Source of the DNA: Leptotrichia sp. OH3620_COT-345
GTDB taxonomy: Bacteria; Fusobacteriota; Fusobacteriia; Fusobacteriales; Leptotrichiaceae
Reading direction: 5' to 3'
DNA length: 64,000 nt
Assembly: GCF_003932895.1 (NCBI RefSeq)
Contig: NZ_RQYW01000005.1
Coordinates: forward strand, 1 to 64,000
How positions within the stretch are numbered: position 1 is the first letter of the stretch; each line of letters opens with the position of its first letter. Of the stretch, positions 1 to 8,512 are shown piece after piece. The position numbers and the translations under genes were made by a program. Under the pieces are notes generated by a model. That model worked only from the letters and a program-made list of their open reading frames with translations. It made no database searches and was not told where the DNA came from.

Positions 1-42
1 AAACAGAAGAAAATATCAGTCTGTAAATATAAGGTGATAAAA

Positions 43-855
43 ATGAAATATATTAATATTATAGAGTCATTTTATCCTTCTTTAAGTAAACAGGAAAAAA
101 AAGTGGCTGACTACATTTTTGAAAAAAAAGGTCAAATAAGTTATCAATCTTTACAGGAAATTGCAAAACAGATAAAAGTAGGAGAAGCTACCATTGTAAG
201 ATTTGTAAAAAAAATAGGATTTAACGGATTTCAAGATTTAAAACTGCATATTGCAAAAGAAGATTTTCCTATAATAGAAACAGGATATGAGGATTATATT
301 GACAATATTCAGGCTAATATAAATAATACAATAACAAATACAAAATCTCTGATTAACAGAAAACAATTGGATAAATCAATATCTGTCATAGGGAAATGTG
401 AAAGATTATTTTTTTACGGAGTGGGAGCTTCAGGAATTGTTGCAAGAGAATTACAGAATAAATTTTTAAGATTCGGAAAAGCCGGAACAGCTTATACGGA
501 TAGTCATTTTCAAATAATGAATGCAGCGATAACTACATCGAAAGATGTAATAATAGCAATCAGCTTATCAGGTTCAACAAATGATATTATAGAATCTCTG
601 GAAATAGCTAAAAAAAATAAGGTGAAAATAATTGCAATTACAAACCATATTCTATCTCCAATAGCTCAACTTGCAGATTATGTTCTTCTTACTGCAGGAA
701 GGGAAACATTGTTGGACGGGGGTTCTCTTATTGCTAAAATATCACAGCTTTATGTTGCTGATATACTTTGTACAGGTTATGCTTTGAAAAATAAGGAAGA
801 AGCTTTAAAAATGAAGCATAATACCGCACAGGCAGTATTGTCAAAAAATAAATAA
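43..855 (+). CDS. MurR/RpiR family transcriptional regulator
   Basis: A transcription factor of the RpiR type, 270 residues: an N-terminal helix-turn-helix (about residues 1-75, with the family pattern around EIAKQIKVGEATIVRFVKK) followed by a sugar-phosphate-binding SIS domain (about 120-250, with ISLSGSTNDI and an AITN strand). Family members sense phosphosugars and control amino-sugar or murein-sugar operons. ATG 43 is preferred over GTG 34 because AAGGTGAT at 31-38 sits directly upstream of it as ribosome binding site. The gene is near the murein/amino-sugar genes ldcA, dipeptidase and nanE, so it is a plausible regulator of them; that is inference from position. The family is certain, the ligand is not. 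Confidence 0.9.
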   Translation: MKYINIIESFYPSLSKQEKKVADYIFEKKGQISYQSLQEIAKQIKVGEATIVRFVKKIGFNGFQDLKLHIAKEDFPIIETGYEDYIDNIQANINNTITNTKSLINRKQLDKSISVIGKCERLFFYGVGASGIVARELQNKFLRFGKAGTAYTDSHFQIMNAAITTSKDVIIAISLSGSTNDIIESLEIAKKNKVKIIAITNHILSPIAQLADYVLLTAGRETLLDGGSLIAKISQLYVADILCTGYALKNKEEALKMKHNTAQAVLSKNK

Positions 856-864
856 GGGAATGTC

Positions 865-894
865 TCCAATCTTTTTTGTAAAAAAGCGGTTAGA
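865..894. repeat. Intergenic hairpin repeat (copy 1 of a small family)
   Basis: A perfect 7-bp stem CTTTTTT-GT-AAAAAAG lies ten bases after the RpiR stop codon. The surrounding TCCAA...GTTAGA resembles two hairpins in the glgP-malQ gap (47483-47505 and 47867-47890, the latter compared as its complement). It may serve as the terminator of the RpiR gene, but it lacks GC pairs in the stem other than the closing one. Confidence 0.45.
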
Positions 895-1131
895 TAAAAA
901 AATTTAACTTAAATTTTATATATATATTCAAAAAACATCTATTTATTGTAAAAATAAAAAGAATGTTTTTTCGGTATTTATTTTTGTATTTTTTCATATT
1001 GAAAAATTTGAATGTCGAAAGTCAGATAGAAAAATTGTAATAATTAATTGAAATAATTCTTTATGGGAAAAAATAAACTGAATCAAACAGTTTTATTAAA
1101 TTAATAAATTCGGATTAAGTAAATAATAAAA
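895..1131. other. AT-rich gap with no gene seen
   Basis: This is the middle of the 319-base gap between the RpiR gene and the dipeptidase. I see no reading frame, RNA gene or convincing promoter here. Confidence 0.5.
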
Positions 1132-1165
1132 TTATGAGGGTAATATAAGCCCTCATAAATTTTTA
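1132..1165. terminator. Intrinsic terminator of the ldcA-dipeptidase operon, probably bidirectional
   Basis: Arms TTATGAGGG (1132-1140) and CCCTCATAA (1150-1158) form a perfect 9-bp stem with a 9-base loop. It lies 16 bases beyond the minus-strand dipeptidase stop codon. Both flanks are T-rich in the relevant direction. Confidence 0.75.
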
Positions 1166-1174
1166 TAAAATTTT

Positions 1175-2134
1175 TTATTTTCCTCTCACTCTTTTAAAAA
1201 AAGAAAAGAAGTTTTTATAAGCTATGTTTTCGATTTCTTCTTTTGAATATCCACGCTTTTCCAAAGCAGATTTTACATTTTTAATTTGAGTTACATCGTA
1301 GATTCCATTTAATCCTTCATCTTCGTCATCAGGGGTATTGTAGTATTCGGCGAAATCAAAACCGAATCCAACTTTATCGAGACCTATTTTCTCTGCAATA
1401 TATTCCATATGATTTAAAAGCATATCCAGATTTTTTTCATTTTCATTTTTACTGACAAATCCATGATAACTGTTTAATCCAATCATTCCGTTTCTTTCTC
1501 CGATACATAAAATCTGCTCATCATTTAAATTTCTCATCGAAGAACAAAGAGTTCTGGAATTGGAATGGGAAGCAAAAAATGGTTTTTTTGAGTATTTTGC
1601 AATGTCCCAGAAAGTTTTATCATTAGCATGAGAGACATCAAGTAGAATACCTAAGTTCTCAATAATTTCAACAGCTTTTATTCCTAAGTTTGTCAATCCT
1701 CTATTTTCATCGCCGCGCTGACCTGTAGCAAAAGCGTTTTGTTCATTCCATGTCATACCGATATGTCTTACACCTAATCTTTCCAAAAGATATAAATAAT
1801 CAAGATTTGAACCTATACCGGGCAGTCCTTCTATTCCTAAAATAATTCCGAATTTATTTAAAGTTTGGGCTTTTTCAAAATCTTCTGTATTTTTTATAAT
1901 ATGAACAATATCCTTTGAATAATAAAGTTCTTCACTCATTGAACATAGGTTTTGAAAAAAAAGTTCTTCAGGATCAGAGGTTTTAAAGACATCTATATAA
2001 ATAACGAAAATTCCGCCTGAGAGACCTCCTTTTATAAATCTGTTCTTATATTTTTTTCTTATTATGTCCTTATTTCCTTTTATATATTCCCGATGATTAT
2101 CAGTCCATACATCAGCGTGCATATCAAAAAACAT
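1175..2134 (-). CDS. Membrane dipeptidase family (peptidase M19)
   Basis: A zinc dipeptidase of the renal dipeptidase/M19 family, 319 residues (usual for the family). Visible metal-site signatures: HxD at His6-Asp8 near the N-terminus, a Glu in IEGLPG near residue 102, SHAND and ASHSNSR histidines in the middle, and the late FGFDF aspartate. No signal peptide, so it is probably cytoplasmic. The family cleaves dipeptides, including D-amino-acid-containing ones. It is the second gene of a minus-strand pair, 19 bases after ldcA. The pairing with an LD-carboxypeptidase suggests murein-peptide or unusual-dipeptide breakdown (inference). Confidence 0.9.
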   Translation of the reverse strand: MFFDMHADVWTDNHREYIKGNKDIIRKKYKNRFIKGGLSGGIFVIYIDVFKTSDPEELFFQNLCSMSEELYYSKDIVHIIKNTEDFEKAQTLNKFGIILGIEGLPGIGSNLDYLYLLERLGVRHIGMTWNEQNAFATGQRGDENRGLTNLGIKAVEIIENLGILLDVSHANDKTFWDIAKYSKKPFFASHSNSRTLCSSMRNLNDEQILCIGERNGMIGLNSYHGFVSKNENEKNLDMLLNHMEYIAEKIGLDKVGFGFDFAEYYNTPDDEDEGLNGIYDVTQIKNVKSALEKRGYSKEEIENIAYKNFFSFFKRVRGK

Positions 2135-2153
2135 TGTATATCACCTTTCTTTT

Positions 2154-3107
2154 TTAAATTTTTTCAAAAAATATTTCTTTAGTTTGAGTATTTATAGTAC
2201 ATACAGAGCCTAAAGGTAATGTCGCCATAAAAGGCTTACCGTGTCCTGACTCTATTCCGTAAATAACAGGTTTGTCATAATCTTTAAAAAAATCATTAAA
2301 TAATTCATTCAGTTCGTATATTTCATCATTTGAAGTTTTGTAGGTATTGCTACAGTCAGCAAAATTTCCGAGTATAATTCCATGGCAATCGTCTAATTTT
2401 CCGGAATATTTCAAATGTGTCAACATCCTATCAATAGAGCCTGTTTTTTCATCAACATCTTCAAGAAAGAGAATTTTCCCTTTAGTATCTATCTCATACG
2501 GGGTTCCTAAAGTGGAAACGGAAATAGCCAAATTTCCTCCAATAAGTGGACCTTTTACTGTTAATGATGAATTAGTCAGATTGTTTTCATTCAGTAAATG
2601 AAGTTTTTTGTTTTCAGGTTCTTTATATTTCCACTTTTCTTTTTCTAAGGCTTCAAAAAGAGAAATTTCAGTGTAACTGTTAAAATCATTGAACATATTT
2701 GATTTTACCATAGGGCCGTGGTATGTCCCCAAGTTGCATTTCTGATTAAAAACAATATGTAAATTTGTAATATCGCTGTATCCTACAAATACTTTCGGAT
2801 TGTTTTTTATAAGATTGTAATCAATTTTATCTAAAAGCTGTGAAGCTGAATAGCCGCCTTTTACACAAAAAATACCTTTAATATCGTTTCTTGAAAATGC
2901 TTCATGTAAATCTTGTACACGAACTTCAGGATTTCCGGCCATATAGCCTCCATAATTTTCATAGAGACTTTTTCCCATTATAGGAAAAAATCCTAATTTT
3001 TCGATTACTTTACAGCATTTTTTTATATCTTCATCAGCAATTATAGGTGAAGAAGGGCAAAGTAGGAATACTTTATCTCCTTTTTTTAAAGAATTCGGGA
3101 AATTCAT
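2154..3107 (-). CDS. ldcA: LD-carboxypeptidase family protein (peptidase S66)
   Basis: A serine peptidase of family S66 (LdcA/MccF), which removes the terminal D-Ala from murein tetrapeptides during recycling or hydrolyses related amide substrates. The S66 triad is visible: the nucleophile in VGYSDIT, the Glu in LFLEDVDE, and the His in ESGHGKP near the C-terminus. I chose the ATG at 3107 (317 residues) because AAGGAG lies 9 bases upstream of it. The more distal ATG at 3131 would place that ribosome binding site inside the gene. It has no signal peptide, consistent with a cytoplasmic recycling role. It forms an operon with the M19 dipeptidase. LdcA versus MccF specificity cannot be told from sequence alone. 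Confidence 0.88.
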   Translation of the reverse strand: MNFPNSLKKGDKVFLLCPSSPIIADEDIKKCCKVIEKLGFFPIMGKSLYENYGGYMAGNPEVRVQDLHEAFSRNDIKGIFCVKGGYSASQLLDKIDYNLIKNNPKVFVGYSDITNLHIVFNQKCNLGTYHGPMVKSNMFNDFNSYTEISLFEALEKEKWKYKEPENKKLHLLNENNLTNSSLTVKGPLIGGNLAISVSTLGTPYEIDTKGKILFLEDVDEKTGSIDRMLTHLKYSGKLDDCHGIILGNFADCSNTYKTSNDEIYELNELFNDFFKDYDKPVIYGIESGHGKPFMATLPLGSVCTINTQTKEIFFEKI

Positions 3108-3157
3108 ATGTTTTTTCTCCTTTTTGTACATTTTCAGTAATCATAATAAATCATTTT

Positions 3158-3186
3158 ATTATACATTATTTTAAGTGAGTTTTAAA
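3158..3186 (-). promoter_or_regulatory. Candidate promoter for ldcA-dipeptidase
   Basis: On the minus strand a perfect TATAAT (-10, plus-strand ATTATA at 3158-3163) lies about 50 bases upstream of ldcA. A weak TTTAAA is placed 17 bases further upstream. Confidence 0.45.
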
Positions 3187-3301
3187 TATGTAAAATATTT
3201 TTCTTTTATAAAAATTATTACTGTACCTAGAATCTTATTATCAATTGTAAAATTTTTTTTTAAAAAAAATATAAAAAATGAAATTTTTTTCTGTTTTTCT
3301 A

Positions 3302-3329
3302 TTTACAAAATCAAAAAATGAGGTAAAAT
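3302..3329 (+). promoter_or_regulatory. Candidate promoter for nanE
   Basis: TTTACA (3302-3307), a 16-base spacer and TAAAAT (3324-3329), 36 bases before the nanE start. It is arranged divergently to the ldcA promoter, so the 3132-3365 interval is a shared control region. Confidence 0.45.
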
Positions 3330-3365
3330 AATGGTATATAAAGTGAAAGGTGTAAAAGGTGCGAA

Positions 3366-4061
3366 ATGAGTAAAAAAGAAATATTTCAAAAAATAAAAAG
3401 AAAATTGATAGTTTCCTGTCAAGCATTACCTGAAGAACCGTTATATATTGAAAATGGAACAATTATGCCTTTAATGGCACTTGCAGCAAAACAGGCGGGA
3501 GCGGCAGGAATAAGGACAAATGGAAAAAGAGATGTGGAAGAAATAAAAAAACTTGTAGATTTACCAATTATAGGATTGATAAAAAAGAAATATGAGGGAT
3601 TTGAACAATATATAACCGTTACAATGAAAGAAATAGAAGATTTAATAGAAGCTAAATCCGATATAATTGCTTTAGATTGTACTATGAGAAAGAGAGTTGA
3701 CCGAAAAACGATAAATGAATTTATAGCGGAAATAAAAGAAAAGTATCCTGAAATAATATTAATGGCTGATATATCCACTTTTGAAGAAGGGATAAACGCT
3801 GAAAAAGCGGGAGCTGACTTAATCGGAACTACATTGAGCGGGTATACTCCATATAGTAAAAAAATTGAGGGACCGGATTTTGAACTGGTGGAAAGATTAG
3901 TAAAGGAAGTAAAAATCCCTGTGATAGCGGAAGGAAGAATACATGAACCAAAACAGGCAAAGCAAATGCTAGATATAGGGGCTTATGCAGTAGTAGTAGG
4001 AGGAGCTATAACGAGACCTTTTGAAATAGCATCAAGATTTGTTGCGGAAATAGAAAAATAA
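3366..4061 (+). CDS. nanE: N-acetylmannosamine-6-phosphate 2-epimerase
   Basis: NanE converts ManNAc-6-P to GlcNAc-6-P, the entry to the common amino-sugar pathway. The 231-residue length and a TIM-barrel NanE pattern are clear: [11 protein letters not shown] near the N-terminus, [15 protein letters not shown], a LDCTMRKR strand, [17 protein letters not shown] and a C-terminal [10 protein letters not shown] phosphate-binding strand. It is followed 406 bases later by a PTS EIICB and a YhcH-type protein, giving a plausible ManNAc route (uptake as ManNAc-6-P, then epimerisation). No nanA or nanK lies in the window, so full sialic-acid catabolism is not shown here. Confidence 0.95.
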   Translation: MSKKEIFQKIKRKLIVSCQALPEEPLYIENGTIMPLMALAAKQAGAAGIRTNGKRDVEEIKKLVDLPIIGLIKKKYEGFEQYITVTMKEIEDLIEAKSDIIALDCTMRKRVDRKTINEFIAEIKEKYPEIILMADISTFEEGINAEKAGADLIGTTLSGYTPYSKKIEGPDFELVERLVKEVKIPVIAEGRIHEPKQAKQMLDIGAYAVVVGGAITRPFEIASRFVAEIEK

Positions 4062-4467
4062 AAAATTTCTGAAAATATCTCATAAATTATAAAATAGATT
4101 TATTTTATAATTATACTTTTAAAAAAATTTCAATGTAGGAAAATAATAAAATGATAAATAAGCGAAATAAATACAAAATTAAAATATTGAATAAAAATCT
4201 GATATTAAAATTATTTTAATAGAAAAGACACAAAAGAAGCATTAAAAAATTGTTGCCCGGATGAAAAAAATCTTTGATTTTTTAACTAAGTAAAATATTT
4301 TTAAGTATAAGACAGTTTATATTGAATAGTGAAAAATAAAGAAAATAATAAAATTTCATAAAAATTAAAAATAAGTTTGCAAAGAAAGGAGAAAAGATTA
4401 TTTTATAAAAATTGTAAAAAATAAGTACAATAAAAGTTTTTAAAAATAATCTTAAATGTAGGAAATT
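4062..4467. other. 406-base AT-rich gap with one hairpin
   Basis: Just after nanE lies a perfect 11-bp inverted repeat, ATTATAAAATA-gatt-TATTTTATAAT (4086-4111). It contains only A-T pairs apart from the loop. I see no gene in the rest and no promoter I would trust for the PTS gene, although one must lie here or nanE reads through. Confidence 0.5.
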
Positions 4468-6084
4468 ATGAAAAATAATTTTTTTTCAGTATTACAGAAG
4501 ATAGGGAGAGCTTTTATGTTGCCTATAGCTGTATTACCAATGGCGGGAATACTTTTAGGGGTGGGAGGTTCATTCACAAATCCTGTACTGATACAGACAT
4601 ATAATCTTACTTTTTTAAAAGAAGGAACCATTTTAAACTATATAATGCAATTATTTTCCAATACGGGATTATTTGTATTTGCAAATCTTCCTTTGCTGTT
4701 TGCAGTGGGCGTAGCTATAGGTCTTGCCAACAAAAACAAAGAAACAGCGGCTTTATCAGCAGTTCTCGGATTTTTACTTTTCCATACAATAATAGGAACT
4801 ATTTTAACATTTCAGGGAATAACTCCTGAAGCAATGACTTATGAGACCCTTATATCTAAAGGACTTAGTGAAGCTGCAGCAAGAGGAACGGCGGCACTTT
4901 ATTCAAGAGAACTGGGAATATTTACATTACAGACGGGAGTATTTGGAGGAATAATCTGCGGTATAGTTGCAGCAGGAATTACAAATAAATTTTCAGGTAA
5001 AGTATTACCCGACTATTTGGCATTTTTTAGCGGAAACAGACTTGTTCCTGTTATGACAATCATACTATTTATACCTGTGGCGGCAATATTTCCGTTTATA
5101 TGGCCGACTGTATTTATGGGAATTGTAAAAGCCGGAGAAATATTTGCGGCAACAGGAGCTGTAGGAACATTCTTTTACGGATTTACAATGAGAATACTCA
5201 ATGTATTCGGATTACATCATGCCATATATCCATTATTCTGGTATACACAGCTTGGAGGATATGAGGAAGTTGCAGGTAAAATGGTTGCAGGAGGACAGAA
5301 TATATTTTTTGCCCAACTTGCCGATCCTACAATAAAACACTTCAGTGCAGCAGCCACAAAAACAATGACGGGAGGATTTTTACCTATGATGTTCGGACTG
5401 CCTGCTGCAGCTCTGGCAATGTACAAAACAGCAGAAAATAAAAATAAGGCTGCAATAAAAGGTATACTTATATCAGCAGCATTAACATCATTTCTGACAG
5501 GTATAACAGAACCTATAGAATTCACATTTTTATTTGTTGCTCCGATATTATATGTGATTCATGCATTACTTGAAGGATTGGCATATATGCTGATGTATGT
5601 GTTGAACGTTGCTGTGGGAATTACATTTTCAAGGGGAATAATAGACTTTACGTTTTTTGGGCTTTTGCAGGGGACTGCTAAGACCTCTTATTACTGGATT
5701 CTTATATTAGGTCCTGTGTATGCGGTTATTTATTATTTTGTATTTAAAGTTTTAATATTGAAATTTAATATTTCGACTCCCGGAAGAGGCGAAGGAGAAA
5801 ATAAGCTTTATACAAGAAAAGATTATGATGCTTCCAAAGAAAAAAATGAATTTATAGATGAGATTGTACTATCACTGGGAGGAGTCGAAAATATAGAAAA
5901 TATAGATGCCTGTATTACAAGACTGAGGGTTACTGTAAAGGATTCTGATAAAGTGTCGGAGGATATCAGATGGAAAGAGTTGAATGCCAAAGGAGTTATA
6001 AGATCAGGGAATGGAATACAGATAGTATATGGAACACAGGCTGAAATATATAAAAATAAAATAAGGGAGAAATATAAAATATGA
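4468..6084 (+). CDS. PTS transporter EIICB, glucose/N-acetylglucosamine family
   Basis: A fused phosphotransferase permease of 538 residues. The EIIC membrane domain covers about residues 1-410, with the family hallmark GITEPIEFTFLF near 350. An EIIB domain occupies about 450-538, with the phosphorylated cysteine at Cys482 in IDACITRLRV. No EIIA domain is attached, so EIIA must come from another locus. It imports and phosphorylates a hexose or amino sugar. The neighbouring nanE and YhcH-type genes point to ManNAc or a related amino sugar, but glucose or GlcNAc cannot be excluded from sequence. A TAGGAA-type ribosome binding site precedes the ATG. It is translationally coupled (4-base overlap) to the next gene. 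Confidence 0.92.
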   Translation: MKNNFFSVLQKIGRAFMLPIAVLPMAGILLGVGGSFTNPVLIQTYNLTFLKEGTILNYIMQLFSNTGLFVFANLPLLFAVGVAIGLANKNKETAALSAVLGFLLFHTIIGTILTFQGITPEAMTYETLISKGLSEAAARGTAALYSRELGIFTLQTGVFGGIICGIVAAGITNKFSGKVLPDYLAFFSGNRLVPVMTIILFIPVAAIFPFIWPTVFMGIVKAGEIFAATGAVGTFFYGFTMRILNVFGLHHAIYPLFWYTQLGGYEEVAGKMVAGGQNIFFAQLADPTIKHFSAAATKTMTGGFLPMMFGLPAAALAMYKTAENKNKAAIKGILISAALTSFLTGITEPIEFTFLFVAPILYVIHALLEGLAYMLMYVLNVAVGITFSRGIIDFTFFGLLQGTAKTSYYWILILGPVYAVIYYFVFKVLILKFNISTPGRGEGENKLYTRKDYDASKEKNEFIDEIVLSLGGVENIENIDACITRLRVTVKDSDKVSEDIRWKELNAKGVIRSGNGIQIVYGTQAEIYKNKIREKYKI

Positions 6085-6539
6085 TTTTTACAAATTTAAA
6101 AGACAGTCTTCAAAATGAAAGTCTTTCAAAAGAAATAAAAAAATGTATTGAATTTACAAATAAAAATAAAATTGAAGAGTATGAAGCAGGAGTTTATGAG
6201 GTTCCCGGAACTGATATGAAAATGAATGTAGGACATTATACTACAAAAGCGGAAAGTGAATGTTTTTGGGAAACTCATCTGAAATATATTGATGTTCAGG
6301 TCATGCTTAAAGGAGAAGAATATATAGCCTTTAATAATGTCCATAATCTCAAAAAAATTAAGACGGATGAGAAAAATGACCTTATAGAACACGAAGGAGA
6401 TGAACTATTCAGAGTTTTAATGAAGGAAGGAGATGTTCTTATTCTTTATCCTGAAGATGCACATATGCCCGGAGTAAAAGTCAATGAGCCTATTTCTGTT
6501 AAAAAAGTTGTATTTAAAATAAAAGCGGAAAAAATTTAA
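6081..6539 (+). CDS. YhcH/YjgK/YiaL family protein (possible sugar anomerase)
   Basis: A 152-residue cupin-like protein of the YhcH/YjgK/YiaL family, some of which (NanQ) speed anomer interconversion of sialic acid or ManNAc sugars. Visible signatures include the EAGVYEVPGTDMKMNV region, the metal-site-like ECFWETHLKYIDVQVM block, and a late LYPEDAHMPG histidine. Its ATG overlaps the PTS stop codon by four bases, so it is probably translated together with the transporter. That supports a role in handling the sugar the PTS imports. The family assignment is firm; the anomerase role is inferred from characterised relatives. Confidence 0.85.
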   Translation: MIFTNLKDSLQNESLSKEIKKCIEFTNKNKIEEYEAGVYEVPGTDMKMNVGHYTTKAESECFWETHLKYIDVQVMLKGEEYIAFNNVHNLKKIKTDEKNDLIEHEGDELFRVLMKEGDVLILYPEDAHMPGVKVNEPISVKKVVFKIKAEKI

Positions 6540-6582
6540 GATTTAAAAAAGTTATTTCATTAAAAATAAAAATAGAAATATA

Positions 6583-6640
6583 AAAAGAGGCAATTTTTTG
6601 ATAAGTTAAATTATCATTTTAAAATTGTCTCTTTCTTTCT
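6583..6640 (+). terminator. Intrinsic terminator after the PTS operon
   Basis: GAGGCAATTTTT (6587-6598) pairs with AAAATTGTCTC (6621-6631), with one G-T pair. A T-rich tail follows. Confidence 0.7.
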
Positions 6641-6673
6641 TGAATGTTTTTATAAAAAATATTATTTTTAGTC

Positions 6674-6701
6674 TTGACTTTTTGAAATTTTAGGGTATAA
6701 T
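6674..6701 (+). promoter_or_regulatory. Promoter of the yhf operon
   Basis: TTGACT (6674-6679), a 16-base spacer and a perfect TATAAT (6696-6701), 61 bases upstream of yhfZ. It is one of the clearest sigma-70-type promoters in the window. Confidence 0.8.
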
Positions 6702-6714
6702 CTAATTAAATATA

Positions 6715-6736
6715 AATTTTCAAAAAAATGAAAATT
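6715..6736 (+). promoter_or_regulatory. Candidate operator of YhfZ
   Basis: A perfect inverted repeat AATTTTCA-N6-TGAAAATT lies just downstream of the expected transcription start and 26 bases before yhfZ. The position suits autorepression by the GntR-like YhfZ. Binding is inferred only. Confidence 0.4.
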
Positions 6737-6762
6737 AAAAAAAATAAGGAAAAGGTGGAATT

Positions 6763-7689
6763 ATGAAAAAAGAAAAAGAGAAAAAAGAAAAAAAAATGAG
6801 CAAAAATAATCGCGCCATTTTATCAATCGCAAGAGAACTTTTATTTTCCAAAGTAGGGGAAAGAATTCCGTCAGTAATTGATTATTCACAAAAGTATGAA
6901 ATTTCTGTGGGACTTATTCAGAAAGCATTTGTCTATTTACAGGATGAAGGAGCTGTAGAATTTGAAAAAAGAGGGGTTCTAGGTTCATTTGTAAAAAAAA
7001 TAAACAATGATATTCTTTTAGAAAAGAGTGACCTTGATATCCTTGTAGGAGTTATGCCGTTACCTTATTCAAAAAGATATGAAGGGCTTGCAACAGGTAT
7101 AAAGAATAATTTCCAGAACAATAATCTGGATTATTACTTTGCATATATGAGCGGTTCAAAAATAAGAATGGATTTACTTAGAAAAGGAGTTTATGATTTT
7201 GCTGTAGTATCTAAACTTGCATACAAGCTTGAAAGAGAGAAAAATAAGGATATTGAAGCTATATTTGAATTCGGAGAAAACAGCTATGCTTCAAAACATG
7301 TTCTTTTTAAAGCACCGGGCGTAAAAAAAATACAAAAAGTGGGAATAGATAGAAACTCTGAGGATCAGAAATATTTAACTAAAAAATGTCTTGAAGGTTC
7401 TGACTACATTTATGTAGAAATAGATTATAATGAAACTGCAAAATTACTTAAAAATAAAGTTGTAGATGCAATTATATGGAATTTTGACAAAATTGAAGAA
7501 AAACAGATTGACATAGACTATGAAGAACTCCCTCAAAATAAAATGTTAAGACATGCAAGTGAAGCGGTACTCATAGTAAACAGCAATAATGAAAATCTGA
7601 AAAGATTGGCAAAAAAAATAATAGACATGAACTATATTAAAGAAATACAGAAAAGTGTAATGGATAATAGAATGTTACCTACTTACTAA
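6763..7689 (+). CDS. yhfZ: YhfZ-type GntR-like transcriptional regulator
   Basis: A 308-residue regulator that begins the yhf operon. A lysine-rich start (KKEKEKKEKKMSKNNR) leads into a winged helix-turn-helix (about residues 18-85: ERIPSVIDYSQKYEISVGLIQKAFVYL, here in parts). The C-terminal half (95-305) looks like a periplasmic-binding-type effector domain (DILVGVMPLPYSKRYEGL). AGGTGG precedes the ATG. The domain layout and operon company match E. coli YhfZ. It probably controls its own operon in response to the substrate taken up by YhfT; this is inference. The effector is unknown. Confidence 0.85.
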   Translation: MKKEKEKKEKKMSKNNRAILSIARELLFSKVGERIPSVIDYSQKYEISVGLIQKAFVYLQDEGAVEFEKRGVLGSFVKKINNDILLEKSDLDILVGVMPLPYSKRYEGLATGIKNNFQNNNLDYYFAYMSGSKIRMDLLRKGVYDFAVVSKLAYKLEREKNKDIEAIFEFGENSYASKHVLFKAPGVKKIQKVGIDRNSEDQKYLTKKCLEGSDYIYVEIDYNETAKLLKNKVVDAIIWNFDKIEEKQIDIDYEELPQNKMLRHASEAVLIVNSNNENLKRLAKKIIDMNYIKEIQKSVMDNRMLPTY

Positions 7690-7741
7690 TTTTTAGTACT
7701 TTTAAAAATTTAGAAAAACGTATAAAGAGGTTTCATAGAGA

Positions 7742-8104
7742 ATGGAAAAATTAAAATTTAGACTGGAAATATTGAAAAATTCCGGTGTAATAGATGAAGA
7801 AATATACAGAACAGTGACAGATTTAATAATATATTTGAATGAAAAATGGGGAATCATACTAACTGAAGATAATGGGGCAATGTTTATAACTCACTTGTCA
7901 ATGGCGTTAAAAAGAATAAAGAAAGGTGAAAGTGTAAATAATGTTGATTATGAAGTGTTTCAGGAAATATTAATGTCAGATAAAATTACGGAAATTGAAA
8001 AAATTTATGAAGATATTGAAAAAAATATTTTTAATAAAAAATTACCTGAAGAAGAGAAAAAATATATTCTGATAAATTTGCTGCTGATTGAAGAGAATAA
8101 ATAA
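7742..8104 (+). CDS. yhfY: Stand-alone PRD domain protein (YhfY-type)
   Basis: A 120-residue protein consisting of a single PTS regulation domain (PRD) with no DNA-binding part. Its only histidine, His51 in FITHLSMALKRIKKGE, sits where PRD proteins carry the conserved, often phosphorylated His. PRDs are normally phosphorylated by HPr or EIIB proteins, yet no EIIB is encoded in this operon. The small glycine-rich YhfU, encoded 19 bases downstream, is a candidate partner. E. coli yhfY is the named counterpart by size and context. Confidence 0.8.
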   Translation: MEKLKFRLEILKNSGVIDEEIYRTVTDLIIYLNEKWGIILTEDNGAMFITHLSMALKRIKKGESVNNVDYEVFQEILMSDKITEIEKIYEDIEKNIFNKKLPEEEKKYILINLLLIEENK

Positions 8105-8123
8105 CTTAAGTCAGGAGGAATAA

Positions 8124-8483
8124 ATGAAAATAACAGTAGGAGGGCAAATAGATAAGGAAAATGTTGCGGAATTGCTGAAAAAGTATTTTCCCGAAGGGGA
8201 AATAACTATAAAAAGTGATATCGATGCAGCAATGGATATAAAACTGGGAAATGCTGATTATTACTTTGGAGCATGTAATACAGGAGGGGGAGGAGCACTG
8301 GCAATGGCTATTGCACTTATAGGAGCAGATAAGTGTGCGACTCTTGCAATGCCCGGAAATGTACTGTCCGAAGAAAAAATAAAAGAAGAAGTGGACAAAG
8401 GAAAAATTGCTTTTGGATTTACTCCTCAATCAGCGGAAGAAATTATAAAAACTGTTGCAAGTTTTTTAAAAATAAAAAGCTGA
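8124..8483 (+). CDS. yhfU: YhfU, DUF2620 family glycine-rich small protein
   Basis: A 119-residue soluble protein of the DUF2620/YhfU family. It starts with an ITVGGQID strand and carries a glycine-rich loop at residues 49-60 (GACNTGGGGALA) containing a single Cys51. The rest looks like alternating strands and helices in a Rossmann-like or EIIB-like arrangement. It is always of interest next to the membrane protein YhfT, encoded 29 bases downstream. I recall glycine-rich 'SFCGS' proteins with a similar role beside DUF4310-4312 membrane proteins, which suggests a shared kind of transporter. Function not established. Confidence 0.85.
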   Translation: MKITVGGQIDKENVAELLKKYFPEGEITIKSDIDAAMDIKLGNADYYFGACNTGGGGALAMAIALIGADKCATLAMPGNVLSEEKIKEEVDKGKIAFGFTPQSAEEIIKTVASFLKIKS

Positions 8484-8512
8484 TAAATATTCAAAAATGA
8501 AGGAGGATAAAA

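Noticed and set aside
3241-3462. A 73-codon minus-strand frame upstream of nanE
   Set aside because: It is a Phe/Tyr-rich product of the AT-rich intergenic region and nanE antisense strand, with no ribosome binding site.
4300-4467. A promoter directly before the PTS EIICB gene
   Set aside because: Candidate boxes (for example TTGCAA near 4377) do not have a convincing -10 partner at the right distance.
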